A DNA stretch of 64,000 nucleotides from Azohydromonas australica DSM 1124 (GTDB lineage Bacteria; Pseudomonadota; Gammaproteobacteria; Burkholderiales; Burkholderiaceae_C), in the NCBI RefSeq assembly GCF_000430725.1, contig NZ_KE387209.1:64415-128414 (forward strand). Direction: 5' to 3'. The translations under genes and the position numbers were made by a program. How positions within the stretch are numbered: position 1 is the stretch's first letter; every line of letters begins with the position of its first letter. The notes beneath the pieces were generated by a model. The model did no database searches. It saw only the letters and a program-made list of their open reading frames with translations, and was not told the origin of the DNA. This document shows, one piece after another, positions 1-7,868 of this stretch.

Positions 1-1239
1 CACCGGGCTGGCGCTGTGCCGCGTCGAGGATCGGGTCGACGCCGACACCGGGGAGGCGGGTGAGCCGGCGCTGCACATCGTGGCATTGGTGGAGCTGGTG
101 CATCGGGGGCAGGCGATCCGCGACAGCTTGCGCCGGCGCGCGATGCTGCGCCGCTCGCGCCGTGGCAGAAACACGCGCTACCGCGCGCCGCGCTTTGACA
201 ACCGGGGCGGCAAGCGCACCGGCTGGCTGGCGCCGTCGCTCTTGCACCGCGTCGAGACCACGCTCACCTGGGTGCGCCGGCTGCGGCGGTGGGCGCCGGT
301 CAGCGAGCTGGCGCAGGAGCTGGTGCGCTTTGACATGCAGCTCATGCAGGCGCGCGCCGCCGGGAAAGGCATCGAAGGCGTCGAGTACCAGCGCGGCGAG
401 CTCGCCGGCTTCGAGGTGGGCGAGTACCTGCTGGCCAAGTGGGGCCGCAGGTGTGCCTACTGCGACGCCGAGGGCGTGCCGCTGGAGAAGGACCACATCG
501 TGGCGCGCGCTCGCGGCGGCAGTGACCGGGTGAGCAACCTGGCGCTGGCGTGCCGGCCCTGCAACCGTGCCAAGGGCGCTCAGGACGTTGGCGAGTTCTT
601 GGCGCATGCACCCGCACGGCTGGCGCGCATCCTGGCGCACGCCAAGGCACCGTTGAAGGACGCCGCTGCGGTCAACGCCACGCGCTGGCGGCTATTCAAT
701 GACCTCAAGTCCACGGGCCTGCCACTGCAAACGGCTTCAGGCGGGCGCACGAAGTTCAACCGCACCCGCCTGGCCTTGCCCAAGACCCACGTGCTGGATG
801 CCGCGTGCGTGGGCCGAGTCGGTGAGGTGCTGCGCACCGCGCAGCCGACGCTGCAGGTCCAATGCAATGGCCGCGGCTCGCGCAGCCGCACGCGGCTGGA
901 TGCCCACGGCTTCCCGCGCGGTTACCTCATGCGCGAGAAGTCGGTTCTCGGTTTCCGCACGGGGGACATGGTGCACGCCACCGTGCCCGCCTCGTCCAGG
1001 AAGGCCGGTACCTGGGTGGGCCGCGTAGCCGTGCGTAGCAGCGGCAGCTTCAACGTGCAGACCGCAGCTGGCACCGTCCAGGGTATCAACCACAGGCACT
1101 GCCGCGTGCTCATGCGCGGCGACGGGTACGGCTACCAACTTGTAGCGCAGCACCGAAAGGAGAGCGGGTACAGGGACGGCGCTTCGCGCCGTGCGCTATC
1201 CCTCTTCGGCCTGAAGGCCGAGGTTTCCCGCGCCGTCTG
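1..1239 (+). mobile_element. IscB-encoding IS200/IS605-superfamily element, 5' end outside the window
   Basis: This is the part of an ISC-type element that lies inside the window: most of iscB plus its terminal hairpin. No tnpA transposase gene is visible, so movement would depend on a TnpA supplied in trans. I place the end at 1239 because the reverse complement of 1194-1232 matches the left-end hairpin of the TnpB element at 28773-28811, and in both cases the pentamer TTCAT (here ATGAA on the + strand at 1240-1244) lies just outside. The upstream end and the guide-RNA region, which precedes iscB in this family, are not in the window. Confidence 0.7.
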
Positions 1240-1240
1240 A
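2..1240 (+). CDS. iscB: RNA-guided endonuclease IscB (5' truncated by window edge)
   Basis: IscB is the compact ancestor of Cas9 that uses an omega RNA to cut double-stranded DNA. The frame is open from base 2, so the N-terminal PLMP domain and part of RuvC-I are missing; about 412 residues are visible. In order one sees TGLAL (end of RuvC-I), an arginine-rich bridge helix (RRRAMLRRSRRGRNTRYR), the typical FDNRGGK and GWLAPSLLHRV segments, RuvC-II (QELVRFDMQLMQ), an HNH domain (CAYC..DHIVARARGGS..NLALACRPCNRAKG) and RuvC-III (HVLDAACVG). All visible catalytic motifs look intact, so the enzyme is probably active if its 5' end is. The last codons run through the element's terminal hairpin, and the TGA stop uses the first base beyond the predicted element end. 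Confidence 0.93.
   Translation, partial: TGLALCRVEDRVDADTGEAGEPALHIVALVELVHRGQAIRDSLRRRAMLRRSRRGRNTRYRAPRFDNRGGKRTGWLAPSLLHRVETTLTWVRRLRRWAPVSELAQELVRFDMQLMQARAAGKGIEGVEYQRGELAGFEVGEYLLAKWGRRCAYCDAEGVPLEKDHIVARARGGSDRVSNLALACRPCNRAKGAQDVGEFLAHAPARLARILAHAKAPLKDAAAVNATRWRLFNDLKSTGLPLQTASGGRTKFNRTRLALPKTHVLDAACVGRVGEVLRTAQPTLQVQCNGRGSRSRTRLDAHGFPRGYLMREKSVLGFRTGDMVHATVPASSRKAGTWVGRVAVRSSGSFNVQTAAGTVQGINHRHCRVLMRGDGYGYQLVAQHRKESGYRDGASRRALSLFGLKAEVSRAV
1194..1232 (-). repeat. IS200/IS605-type end hairpin of the IscB element
   Basis: The + strand arms CTTCGGCCT and AGGCCGAGG are separated by GA and form a 9-bp stem with one G-T pair. Read on the minus strand, these 39 bases match 28773-28811 at 35 positions. 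One of the four differences is paired with another (A-T in one hairpin, C-G in the other), which is compensatory change that keeps the stem. Such subterminal hairpins are what Y1 TnpA transposases recognise in this superfamily. Confidence 0.75.
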
Positions 1241-1410
1241 TGAAGCTGCCGCAGATTTCCCCGACAGCACGCGGCACTGAAGCGGGTGAGGCCGGTTTTC
1301 GCTTCGATGCCGCGCGGGGGCGACGGATTGGCCGCAGATCTCTTCAGGCACGAGCTCAAGGCTGGAGCGATCGACAACGTGGTTGCCGACCGCATTCGCT
1401 TGGTGTGCTC

Positions 1411-1803
1411 TCAGCGCGTGGGCGCCGCTTGCGCTTGAGCCAGGAGCTCACGGAACAAATTGATGTGCCAGCGGAGTTTGCGCAGCGCGGAGGACGGATA
1501 GCCGGCGCGGCCGCCATCGCTTTGCGAACGGAGTTCTGCAACACGACTCTCGGAAAACCCCAGCGCGTACAGCGCCGCGTCGTCGCCGGCCTTGAGGCTC
1601 TTGTGCGCGGCGCGCATTACGCGCAGTGCCTCCTCGAGTCGGTGCAGTTCTTCGTTCAGGTGTTCGCAGTCACTGGCGTCCACTGTTGGAAGAGCGCGCA
1701 CCCTCTTGCGGACGCCTCCTCGTCGTACCCGCCGGTCATCCTTCACACGTTGCTTGGCAATGCTTTCACCGACCAAGGGGAAAGCAACTCGATAGACACG
1801 CAT
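1411..1803 (-). CDS. Hypothetical protein, charged and helical
   Basis: A 130-residue protein that I do not recognise. The start is well supported: AAGGAG sits 6 bases before the ATG. The N-terminus is basic (KQRVKDDRRVRRGGVRKRVR). The middle is helical and acidic (LNEELHRLEEALRVMRAAHKSL), and a later stretch (ALYALGFSESRVAELR) resembles a helix-turn-helix without being convincing. No signal peptide or membrane segment is seen. It stands alone between the IscB element and the two-component genes. A DNA-binding or regulatory role is possible but is only inference. Confidence 0.55.
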   Translation of the reverse strand: MRVYRVAFPLVGESIAKQRVKDDRRVRRGGVRKRVRALPTVDASDCEHLNEELHRLEEALRVMRAAHKSLKAGDDAALYALGFSESRVAELRSQSDGGRAGYPSSALRKLRWHINLFRELLAQAQAAPTR

Positions 1804-2146
1804 GGGTCACTCCTTGCGTCCTACAGCATGGCGACACGCTGCTTACCGCACCGGCACTACATCAAGGAATGCAAAAGCACTCCGCCGATGGAGCCACACT
1901 ATCCACTTAGGGAACGTTCCTGCGTTACCCGAAACCAACTTTTACTGCACCATGGAAGAACATCGGCACGTAATGTCGGTAGATGCGCATATGGCGGACG
2001 TCTAGACTGGAAATGTTGTGTAGCCTCACGGCATCACGTTGACGTGGCGTCCAGAAGTTCGGTCGCCCCGTCTATGCGACCTCTCGCTTCGGCGTGAGGG
2101 TGGTCAACGCTCACCGTGACGAGAGAACACGGGTGGAGGATGTCGC
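1804..2146. other. Intergenic region upstream of the two-component genes
   Basis: This stretch separates the leftward hypothetical gene from the rightward response regulator, so it should hold both promoters. It is less GC-rich than its surroundings. I see no clear palindrome or coding frame in it. The only firm signal is the ribosome binding site GGAGG shortly before the ATG at 2147. Confidence 0.4.
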
Positions 2147-2782
2147 ATGGATTCAATCCGGGTGCTCGTGGCCGATGACCATCCGCCGATCACGCGAAGT
2201 CTTCAGCAAGATCTGAAGATGTTCGGCATTGACGAGGTCCAGGCCACGACGGACGGTACCGCAGTGCTGAGCATGTACACGGCCTTGAAGCCGGACGTGC
2301 TGGTACTCGATTTGCGCATCGGTGCGATCCGCGGGCTGGATGTGGCGCGCCAGGTACTCGCGATGGATCGAAATGCGCGGATCGTGTTCTATTCTCAGTT
2401 CGATCAGCCTCATATTGTCCGTGAAGCTTACCGGCTAGGGGGCAAAGCCTTCCTGCCGAAAAGCGCCCCGCTGGAAATAGTCGCCGAGGCAATCACTGCC
2501 GCCAAGGCCGGCAACACGTACCTGCACCCCGAAATAGCAAAACAGATTGCCTTGCTAACAGTGCGCGGCGAAGAATCGCCCGCAGACAAGCTCGACGAGC
2601 GGGAGTTGAAAGTATTCAAGTTGATGGCGAAGGGGTTGACCAATGAAGAGATCGCCGTTGAATTGAACCTGCATCCCAAGACGATCGGGATCATCACCAA
2701 GGCCGTGCGTGAATCATTGGGCGTGCAAAGACCAGCCGACATCACCCGGTTGGCGCTGAAGTATGAGCTGATCGACGATTGA
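2147..2782 (+). CDS. Two-component response regulator, NarL/LuxR family
   Basis: A cytoplasmic DNA-binding response regulator of 211 residues, the usual length. The receiver domain covers about residues 4-120, with the acidic pair DD at 10-11, the probable phosphoacceptor D55 (VLDLR) and the conserved lysine in FLPKS. The C-terminal LuxR-type helix-turn-helix is near 145-205 (ERELKVFKLMAKGLTNEEIAVEL). GGAGG lies 7 bases before the ATG. The histidine kinase gene downstream is its likely partner. The target genes are unknown; nothing in the sequence ties it to conjugation or catabolism. Confidence 0.9.
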   Translation: MDSIRVLVADDHPPITRSLQQDLKMFGIDEVQATTDGTAVLSMYTALKPDVLVLDLRIGAIRGLDVARQVLAMDRNARIVFYSQFDQPHIVREAYRLGGKAFLPKSAPLEIVAEAITAAKAGNTYLHPEIAKQIALLTVRGEESPADKLDERELKVFKLMAKGLTNEEIAVELNLHPKTIGIITKAVRESLGVQRPADITRLALKYELIDD

Positions 2783-3202
2783 GACCCACCCGGCCGCCGG
2801 GATTGCTGACCTTTATCAATGATGAGAGCAAGAAAAACCAGATCCGGCGGCCATCACGCTCCCAGTCGATGGCCAGAAGGTTTTCTGGGCTGGCTTACAA
2901 AAGCCTATGATGACCAGTTGCGCAGCCATGCCTTTCCCGCTGACGAGCACAATATCAAGATCCCTCAAACCCAACCACATGAATTTTTCCAAGCTCTACT
3001 CATAAATCGTTTTCTCGATCGCGTGAACGAGAAAATTCTTCTCTGCCTGGCGCACTTTCCGAGTGATGATGAAACCTTCGCCTTGCCAAGCGCATCGACT
3101 CTGACTGATTCCAAACTGCGCAGCGAGCGCTGCACGGCAGCATGGAACTGCAAACAACTCCAGAATCACACAACAAGCCGCTTTGCATGGCGCAAATTTT
3201 AA
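2783..3202. other. Non-coding gap between response regulator and kinase genes
   Basis: This gap begins with a GC hairpin (CCCGG-CCG-CCGGG at 2789-2801) right after the regulator stop; it lacks a T run, so termination would be weak. The rest is distinctly less GC-rich than the backbone. A 127-codon frame (2819-3202) ends just before the kinase start but has no family resemblance and poor codon character, so I do not call it a gene. A separate promoter for the kinase is likely here. Confidence 0.4.
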
Positions 3203-4885
3203 ATGATGACATTCAGGTTCGGCCGCCGCGACGTCAGGATCTCGAAGGTCAACATAGGCATCGCCATCGGAGTCTTGTGGATCGCGATAATATCGGGCAT
3301 TGCTTTTCTGCTTTATTTGGTCAAACATTCCATTGACCAAGCAAGTGCGCGCCTCAGCGACCAAGCCACAGCGTACGCCCATCTCATTGCCGAGCATGAT
3401 AGATTCAGTTTCCGGATGGCAGACTCCATCCTGCGCGACTTGGCAAACCATCTCACTCCAGACGACTTCCTCAAGCCGATCTCCCAGGAGCGAAGAAGCC
3501 ACATCCTTGAGTTGCTGCGCGACCATCGCGACCGGTTGCCCGGCATCGCCTCATTCACCTTGATCAATTCGAAGGGAACAAGAATCGTTGGGGTGATTGG
3601 GCAAGATGGCACCGACTTCGGTGACCTTGGCTATTTCAAGGCGAATCGCGATGGCCAGGAACTCTTCATTAGCAACATGGAAGACGACCGCGCTAGTGGC
3701 AAGCCAGGCATTCACGTGTCGCGACGCTTCTCCGCGCCTGACGGCGCCTTCTGCGGATCCATACAGCTGACCTTGTCGGCCGAAGATGTTTTCTTTGCGT
3801 ACTACCGCACGCTGAATCTTGGGTCAAATTCCACCGCGACATTGCGCGCTCCACAGCGTCTGCTGATCAGTTTCCCGAAATACATCCTCTCTGAGGACCG
3901 AATCCAGGGGCGTGACGACGTTGGCAGGCAAATAGCTGCGGGTCTGGATAGCGGCGTACTGACATTCATCGATCCCATTGACCACCGGGGGAAGGTTACC
4001 GCCTTCGAACGACTGGAAGGCACCAATTTCTACGCCACTGTTTCCTTGCCCACTGGACAGGCGATGTCGGATGCGGATGCGCTTGCGTGGGGCGCCATAT
4101 TGGCAGCATGTGCCTGTCTGGTCGGCGCCATCGGCGCCTCATCGGCCATCGTACGGAGTCACGCGCTGGCCACCGCCCGAGAATCTGCCGAGAAGGCGCA
4201 CCGTGAACGCCAAATGCTTGTCCATAAACTTCAAAGCGTGGCGGAGGAAGAGAGGCGAAGCATCTCTCATGAGATCCATGACGTACTGAACGCCATAGCC
4301 ATCCGGGTACGCAACGATGCACAGGGAATAATCAAGCTGGCCGCATCAGGCAGACAAGACGCCACACTGGCTGAGATCGCCGAGCGTGCCGCATCGATCA
4401 GCGAGAACACCAACGACCTTTACACGCAGGGGCGTGCTCTTGTGAAAAGGCTTCGACCAGAAATCCTGGATGTTCTTGGCCTGGACCAAGCCGTAGATGA
4501 GATGGTACGCGGATATGGTGTTGCTCATCAGGACTGCATTTTTTCATTCCAATCTGCCGGCGACATGTCGAGGTTGGAAAACAGAGTATCCATAGCGGCA
4601 TACCGAATCGTGCAGGAAGCCCTTTCAAATGTCATCAAGCATGCTGGCGCGACGGCGGTCAACGTATCGCTCAAGCATTACTCTGAAAATGGATTGCTTG
4701 AAATAGCTGTCGAAGACAACGGAAGAGGCTATGACAGCACCACGCCTACGGATGGCATCGGCCTTGTCGGCATGCGCGAGCGCGTGGCCGCATTTCACGG
4801 CACTCTTGAGATAAGGACCGGCGTGAATGCCGGCACACGGATATTTGCCACCATCTCCCTTCCGCAGGGAAGCCCCCCAGCTTAG
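3203..4885 (+). CDS. Membrane sensor histidine kinase (HisKA_3 / NarX-DegS class)
   Basis: A 560-residue sensor kinase. One membrane helix lies near residues 18-38 (IGIAIGVLWIAIISGIAFLL). A periplasmic sensory region of about 250 residues with a Cache-like look (IASFTLINSKGTRIVG, then FISNMEDDRASGKPGIHVSRR) follows, and a second helix is near 292-315. The dimerisation and phosphoacceptor segment contains RRSISHEIHDVLN, with the histidine of EIHD near residue 357 as the likely phosphorylation site. The ATPase domain shows EALSNVIKHA and EDNGRGY. It follows the NarL-type regulator on the same strand, which is the standard pairing. No good ribosome binding site precedes the double ATG. The ligand is unknown; Cache-like sensors often bind small carboxylates. 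Confidence 0.9.
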   Translation: MMTFRFGRRDVRISKVNIGIAIGVLWIAIISGIAFLLYLVKHSIDQASARLSDQATAYAHLIAEHDRFSFRMADSILRDLANHLTPDDFLKPISQERRSHILELLRDHRDRLPGIASFTLINSKGTRIVGVIGQDGTDFGDLGYFKANRDGQELFISNMEDDRASGKPGIHVSRRFSAPDGAFCGSIQLTLSAEDVFFAYYRTLNLGSNSTATLRAPQRLLISFPKYILSEDRIQGRDDVGRQIAAGLDSGVLTFIDPIDHRGKVTAFERLEGTNFYATVSLPTGQAMSDADALAWGAILAACACLVGAIGASSAIVRSHALATARESAEKAHRERQMLVHKLQSVAEEERRSISHEIHDVLNAIAIRVRNDAQGIIKLAASGRQDATLAEIAERAASISENTNDLYTQGRALVKRLRPEILDVLGLDQAVDEMVRGYGVAHQDCIFSFQSAGDMSRLENRVSIAAYRIVQEALSNVIKHAGATAVNVSLKHYSENGLLEIAVEDNGRGYDSTTPTDGIGLVGMRERVAAFHGTLEIRTGVNAGTRIFATISLPQGSPPA

Positions 4886-4971
4886 GCCAGCGGCGAGCTC
4901 ATTCAATATGACCACGTCCTCCAGCACAACGAGGAAATCGATCTGCTTTAATAAATCTCAGGAAAATATGC

Positions 4972-5241
4972 TCAGTTCCAGTCTTGAAAACGGTTGCGGT
5001 ACCACCACGGGCGCGCGTAAATGCGCCGGCCCCGCAGCCAGGACATCGTCTTGCGATACAGCACGGTGAAGGTCAGGCCAAACCTGTTCAGGATGGCGAA
5101 GGCCACGATGGTTCCCACCGCGGTGTAGAGAGTCCACCACCGCATGTGGAACAACCAGCCAAAGATCGGCAGAAACGCAGTGCAGGGAATACCGAACAGC
5201 TTGGGCGTCATCGACGCCGCCCGCCAGATGGATACGCTCAT
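4972..5241 (-). CDS. icmT: IcmT/TraK-family type IVB secretion protein
   Basis: A small inner-membrane component of IncI/Dot-Icm type conjugation machines, 89 residues. It opens with a short polar stretch, has two hydrophobic segments (PCTAFLPIFGWLFHMRWW and the following TLYTAVGTIVAFAIL), then a basic, Trp- and Arg-rich tail (SWLRGRRIYARPWWYRNRF), which matches the family. Its ATG overlaps the stop of the upstream dotB gene (ATGA), so it is translationally coupled as the last gene of the operon. The genes that normally continue such clusters (traL/traM or dotI types) are absent here; the next DNA carries the opposite-facing kinase gene. Confidence 0.8.
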   Translation of the reverse strand: MSVSIWRAASMTPKLFGIPCTAFLPIFGWLFHMRWWTLYTAVGTIVAFAILNRFGLTFTVLYRKTMSWLRGRRIYARPWWYRNRFQDWN

Positions 5242-6398
5242 GGAGTTCCTTTCGCACGCTGCGCATAGGCCTTGTGGCCCGCGAGCTCGATGAATTCCTG
5301 CTTGTCGATCCTGCCCGCGTGCAGCAGCCCCCACGCCTTGTCGTCCAGCGTGGCGTGCTCGGCTTCGAGTTTTTCGCGAAGCATCTTCGGCCATCGCTCG
5401 AACGGCTGGTCCTGCAGTTCGTTGCGCAGCTCGCGGTCGAAGATCAAGTACTCGCGGATTGCCTGGCGCTTGCCGTCCGTGGTCTTGAGCAGGCGCTGCA
5501 CGACGATCAGCGCCAGCGATCCGATCAGCCGGCTGGCAATGGCCGACTGCTGCGCCGGTGGGTAGACCTGGATCATCCGGTTGATCGTCTCGGCCACCGA
5601 GTCGGTATGGCATGAGGCATTGCAAAGGTGGCCAGTCAGCCCGGCCTCGATGGCGGCGTCGATGGTCTCCAGGTCGCGCGCTTCGCCGATGCCGATGATG
5701 CTGGGCTTGCGCCGCATGGCGTTGCGCAGCCCGCTCGCAAAGTCAGCGATGTCCCGCCCGATCTGCGACTGTGCCGGCTGCGGGCCCCTCCAATGAGGAC
5801 CACCGAGAACGAACTCCACGGGATCCTCGTACGTGATGACCTTTCGATCCGGCATCATCACGCCGGCATAGCCATAGATGCCGGCCAGCAGAGTCGTCTT
5901 GCCAGATCCTGTGGGTCCACACACCAGGACCAGTCCCTTGGCCGGATAGAAGGCCTCGAACAGATCCGGCTCGATGTCCATTGTCGTGATGTCGGGCAGC
6001 TCGGCCGGGATCAGCCTCATCGTGATCGCGAACGCGGCGTCGAGCTGCGCCACGCGCGCCTGGATGAAGTTGTTGCGTGCGCGCAGCCGCTTGCCCCGCG
6101 CGATGCCCAACTCCTCGCCGAACAGCTCCAGCGAACGATCCGCTCCTGTCCCGGCGCGGATCGCACCTTCGACATCCGGTCCCCAGACGCTGCTGATCAG
6201 CGCCGAGAGCTGGCCTTGCTTGACCGTCTGGTAGCTGGCCCGGCGCTGGCGGCCGTGCAGCTCGACCCAGATGTGGTCGCCGCCCTGCACAAGGATGTCG
6301 GAAACACCCTGTTGTGCAGCGTAGACCACGAAACGCTTGAAGGTGTCCGGGTCGAGCTCGCCGCGGAAGTCGTAGGGCTCGAAGGCGAGCTCGCTCAT
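5238..6398 (-). CDS. dotB: DotB/TraJ-type secretion ATPase (PilT/GspE superfamily)
   Basis: A cytoplasmic hexameric ATPase that powers type IVB secretion, 386 residues, close to the usual length. The Walker A motif GPTGSGKT is at residues 161-168, the Asp box is TYEDPVEF, the Walker B region is IIGIGEARD and the His box lies in TGHLCNASCHTDS. The order Walker A - Asp box - Walker B - His box is the PilT/GspE layout. The start ATG overlaps the dotC stop (ATGA) and its stop overlaps the icmT start, so the three genes are coupled. In the IncI1 plasmid R64 the equivalent genes are traI-traJ-traK in the same order. Confidence 0.92.
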   Translation of the reverse strand: MSELAFEPYDFRGELDPDTFKRFVVYAAQQGVSDILVQGGDHIWVELHGRQRRASYQTVKQGQLSALISSVWGPDVEGAIRAGTGADRSLELFGEELGIARGKRLRARNNFIQARVAQLDAAFAITMRLIPAELPDITTMDIEPDLFEAFYPAKGLVLVCGPTGSGKTTLLAGIYGYAGVMMPDRKVITYEDPVEFVLGGPHWRGPQPAQSQIGRDIADFASGLRNAMRRKPSIIGIGEARDLETIDAAIEAGLTGHLCNASCHTDSVAETINRMIQVYPPAQQSAIASRLIGSLALIVVQRLLKTTDGKRQAIREYLIFDRELRNELQDQPFERWPKMLREKLEAEHATLDDKAWGLLHAGRIDKQEFIELAGHKAYAQRAKGTP

Positions 6399-7321
6399 CG
6401 CGAACCAGATGCGGCTCCGGGTGCGGCCGCAGGGGCTGTCGGTGCAGCGGGCGCAATAGGCCGCGCCGCCGCCGGCGCGGCCGAGGTCGGAGAAGACCGT
6501 AGCGTGGGGCGCCACTTGCGCGCATCGGTCTCGAATCCGGCCTTGCCGGTCATGCGTCGCAACCTGTCGCCCAGGACCATGCGCTTGTGGTCTCCGGTCA
6601 CGGTCTGCTGCGACTCGGCCACGCGCGTGGGCGAGATCATGCCCTGTTGCAGCAGCGTCGAGTACAGCACCATGCCGTTGAAGTCGCGCACAAGCCGGTT
6701 GAAGTTCGCCGCGAGGATGGCGTCGGCCTGGGCCCGTCCCTCGCCCCATCCCTGCTCGACGGACGCCTTCCAGAGTGCCTGCTCTTTGCCGTCCTGCGGC
6801 CGGGCCTGCAGGTCCGGCAACTCCACCCAGGGCTTGTTGGGCAGGCCGATGAGCAGGTAGTCGCGCCAGGTAGGCGGCACGCTGACGAAGCGTTCCTCGC
6901 GCTCGATCTTGTAGACCTGGTTCGCCGTGCGAATCTGATCCTGCGCGAACGCCGCCACCTCCTGTGCCGTGGTGATCACGGGCGGCAGCGCGCCGCTGCG
7001 CGACACCAGCGGCGAAAACTGGAACATCGCCTCCAGCGCTGGCGCGCGCCCTTCCAGCGCACGCAGCAGTTCCATGGACCGAGACACCATGCCGCCACGG
7101 AAACCCACGGTCTTGCCCGTGTCGCGCAGCAACTGGGCCCGCAGGTCGGCGATGCCGGTATTTGCCCGCGACTGTGGATTGATCAACGCCTCCAACGAAG
7201 GAGGCGCCACCTGCACGCCAGGCGGGGGCCACGCTCCGGCAGGGACTGGGGATGTGGATGGCGCGGCACATGCCGCAACGCAGCACAGACAGACGGCCGC
7301 AGCGGCGGTGCATCGGTACAT
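6395..7321 (-). CDS. dotC: DotC/TraI-type outer-membrane secretion lipoprotein
   Basis: A predicted lipoprotein of the type IVB outer-membrane core, 308 residues. The N-terminus MYRCTAAAAVCLCCVAAC gives a signal peptide with a lipobox-like end. The family features LRAQLLRDTGKTVGFRGGM, VPPTWRDYLL and EQGWGEGRAQADAILAANF are present. The C-terminus is a low-complexity Ala/Pro tail. The start at 7321 was preferred over longer upstream frames because it gives the signal peptide and lies 11 bases after the dotD stop. It overlaps dotB by 4 bases. Confidence 0.88.
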   Translation of the reverse strand: MYRCTAAAAVCLCCVAACAAPSTSPVPAGAWPPPGVQVAPPSLEALINPQSRANTGIADLRAQLLRDTGKTVGFRGGMVSRSMELLRALEGRAPALEAMFQFSPLVSRSGALPPVITTAQEVAAFAQDQIRTANQVYKIEREERFVSVPPTWRDYLLIGLPNKPWVELPDLQARPQDGKEQALWKASVEQGWGEGRAQADAILAANFNRLVRDFNGMVLYSTLLQQGMISPTRVAESQQTVTGDHKRMVLGDRLRRMTGKAGFETDARKWRPTLRSSPTSAAPAAARPIAPAAPTAPAAAPGAASGSR

Positions 7322-7332
7322 GACGAGACCCC

Positions 7333-7809
7333 TTACTGCGGCCGGCTGTACTCGAGGATGATCCGGTCGCCCACCTGCGAAACGATGGCCCGGAAGCCGA
7401 TCTGCGCCCGCAGCAGCTGCAGCACGCCGGCGAAAGGCTCGTCCTTCACGCTCAATTTGACTGGCAGCGGCAGCCGCACACCCGCCGAAGCAAAGCCCAG
7501 ACCTCTGTCGCGTGCGAGGCGGCGCAACAACTCCGCCGCATCCCCGCGCCACGTCAGCGTCACGGGCTGGCCATCGTCCCTGATGTCCGCCGCTGCGGGC
7601 TCGACCGGTGCATTGAGCGCCGCGGCCTGGAACAGCTCGGCCTGCGACCTCTGGAGCTTCGCTGCAGCGTCCAGGATCTGGGCATCGACCAACGCCTGCG
7701 CATCAGCCATCGGACCGGCAGCCAACGGCTCCTTCGGTGTCCACGCACAGCCCGTCAAGGCGGCCGCGGCCAAGACTGACGCCGTGAACAGGACCTGACC
7801 GTCATGCAT
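7333..7809 (-). CDS. dotD: DotD/TraH-type secretion lipoprotein
   Basis: A 158-residue predicted outer-membrane lipoprotein. The N-terminus has a short signal peptide ending in a lipobox (AAALTGC). The C-terminal half (VTLTWRGDAAELLRRLARDRGLGF, then GVLQLLRAQIGFRAIV) has the secretin N-domain-like fold signature typical of DotD. GGAGA precedes the ATG. The gene starts 59 bases after the relaxase stop on the same strand, so relaxase and secretion genes are probably cotranscribed. With dotC and the channel proteins it would build the outer-membrane core; the channel proteins are not in this window. Confidence 0.85.
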   Translation of the reverse strand: MHDGQVLFTASVLAAAALTGCAWTPKEPLAAGPMADAQALVDAQILDAAAKLQRSQAELFQAAALNAPVEPAAADIRDDGQPVTLTWRGDAAELLRRLARDRGLGFASAGVRLPLPVKLSVKDEPFAGVLQLLRAQIGFRAIVSQVGDRIILEYSRPQ

Positions 7810-7868
7810 GATGACGTCTCCGTTTCGTATGAATTACATGATACGGAATTCAGCAGCTTGTCCAAAGC

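Noticed and set aside
1240..2097. Long + strand open frame after iscB
   Set aside because: It begins at the element border, has Arg-rich nonsense composition and no family signal; the opposite strand at 1411-1803 has a proper ribosome binding site.
2819..3202. 127-codon frame between the response regulator and the kinase
   Set aside because: No ribosome binding site, no recognisable domain, unlikely composition; left as a non-coding gap.
5238..7313. Very long frame extending dotB upstream
   Set aside because: The upstream part lies over dotC in another frame and is Arg/Gly-rich; the true dotB start is the ATG overlapping the dotC stop.
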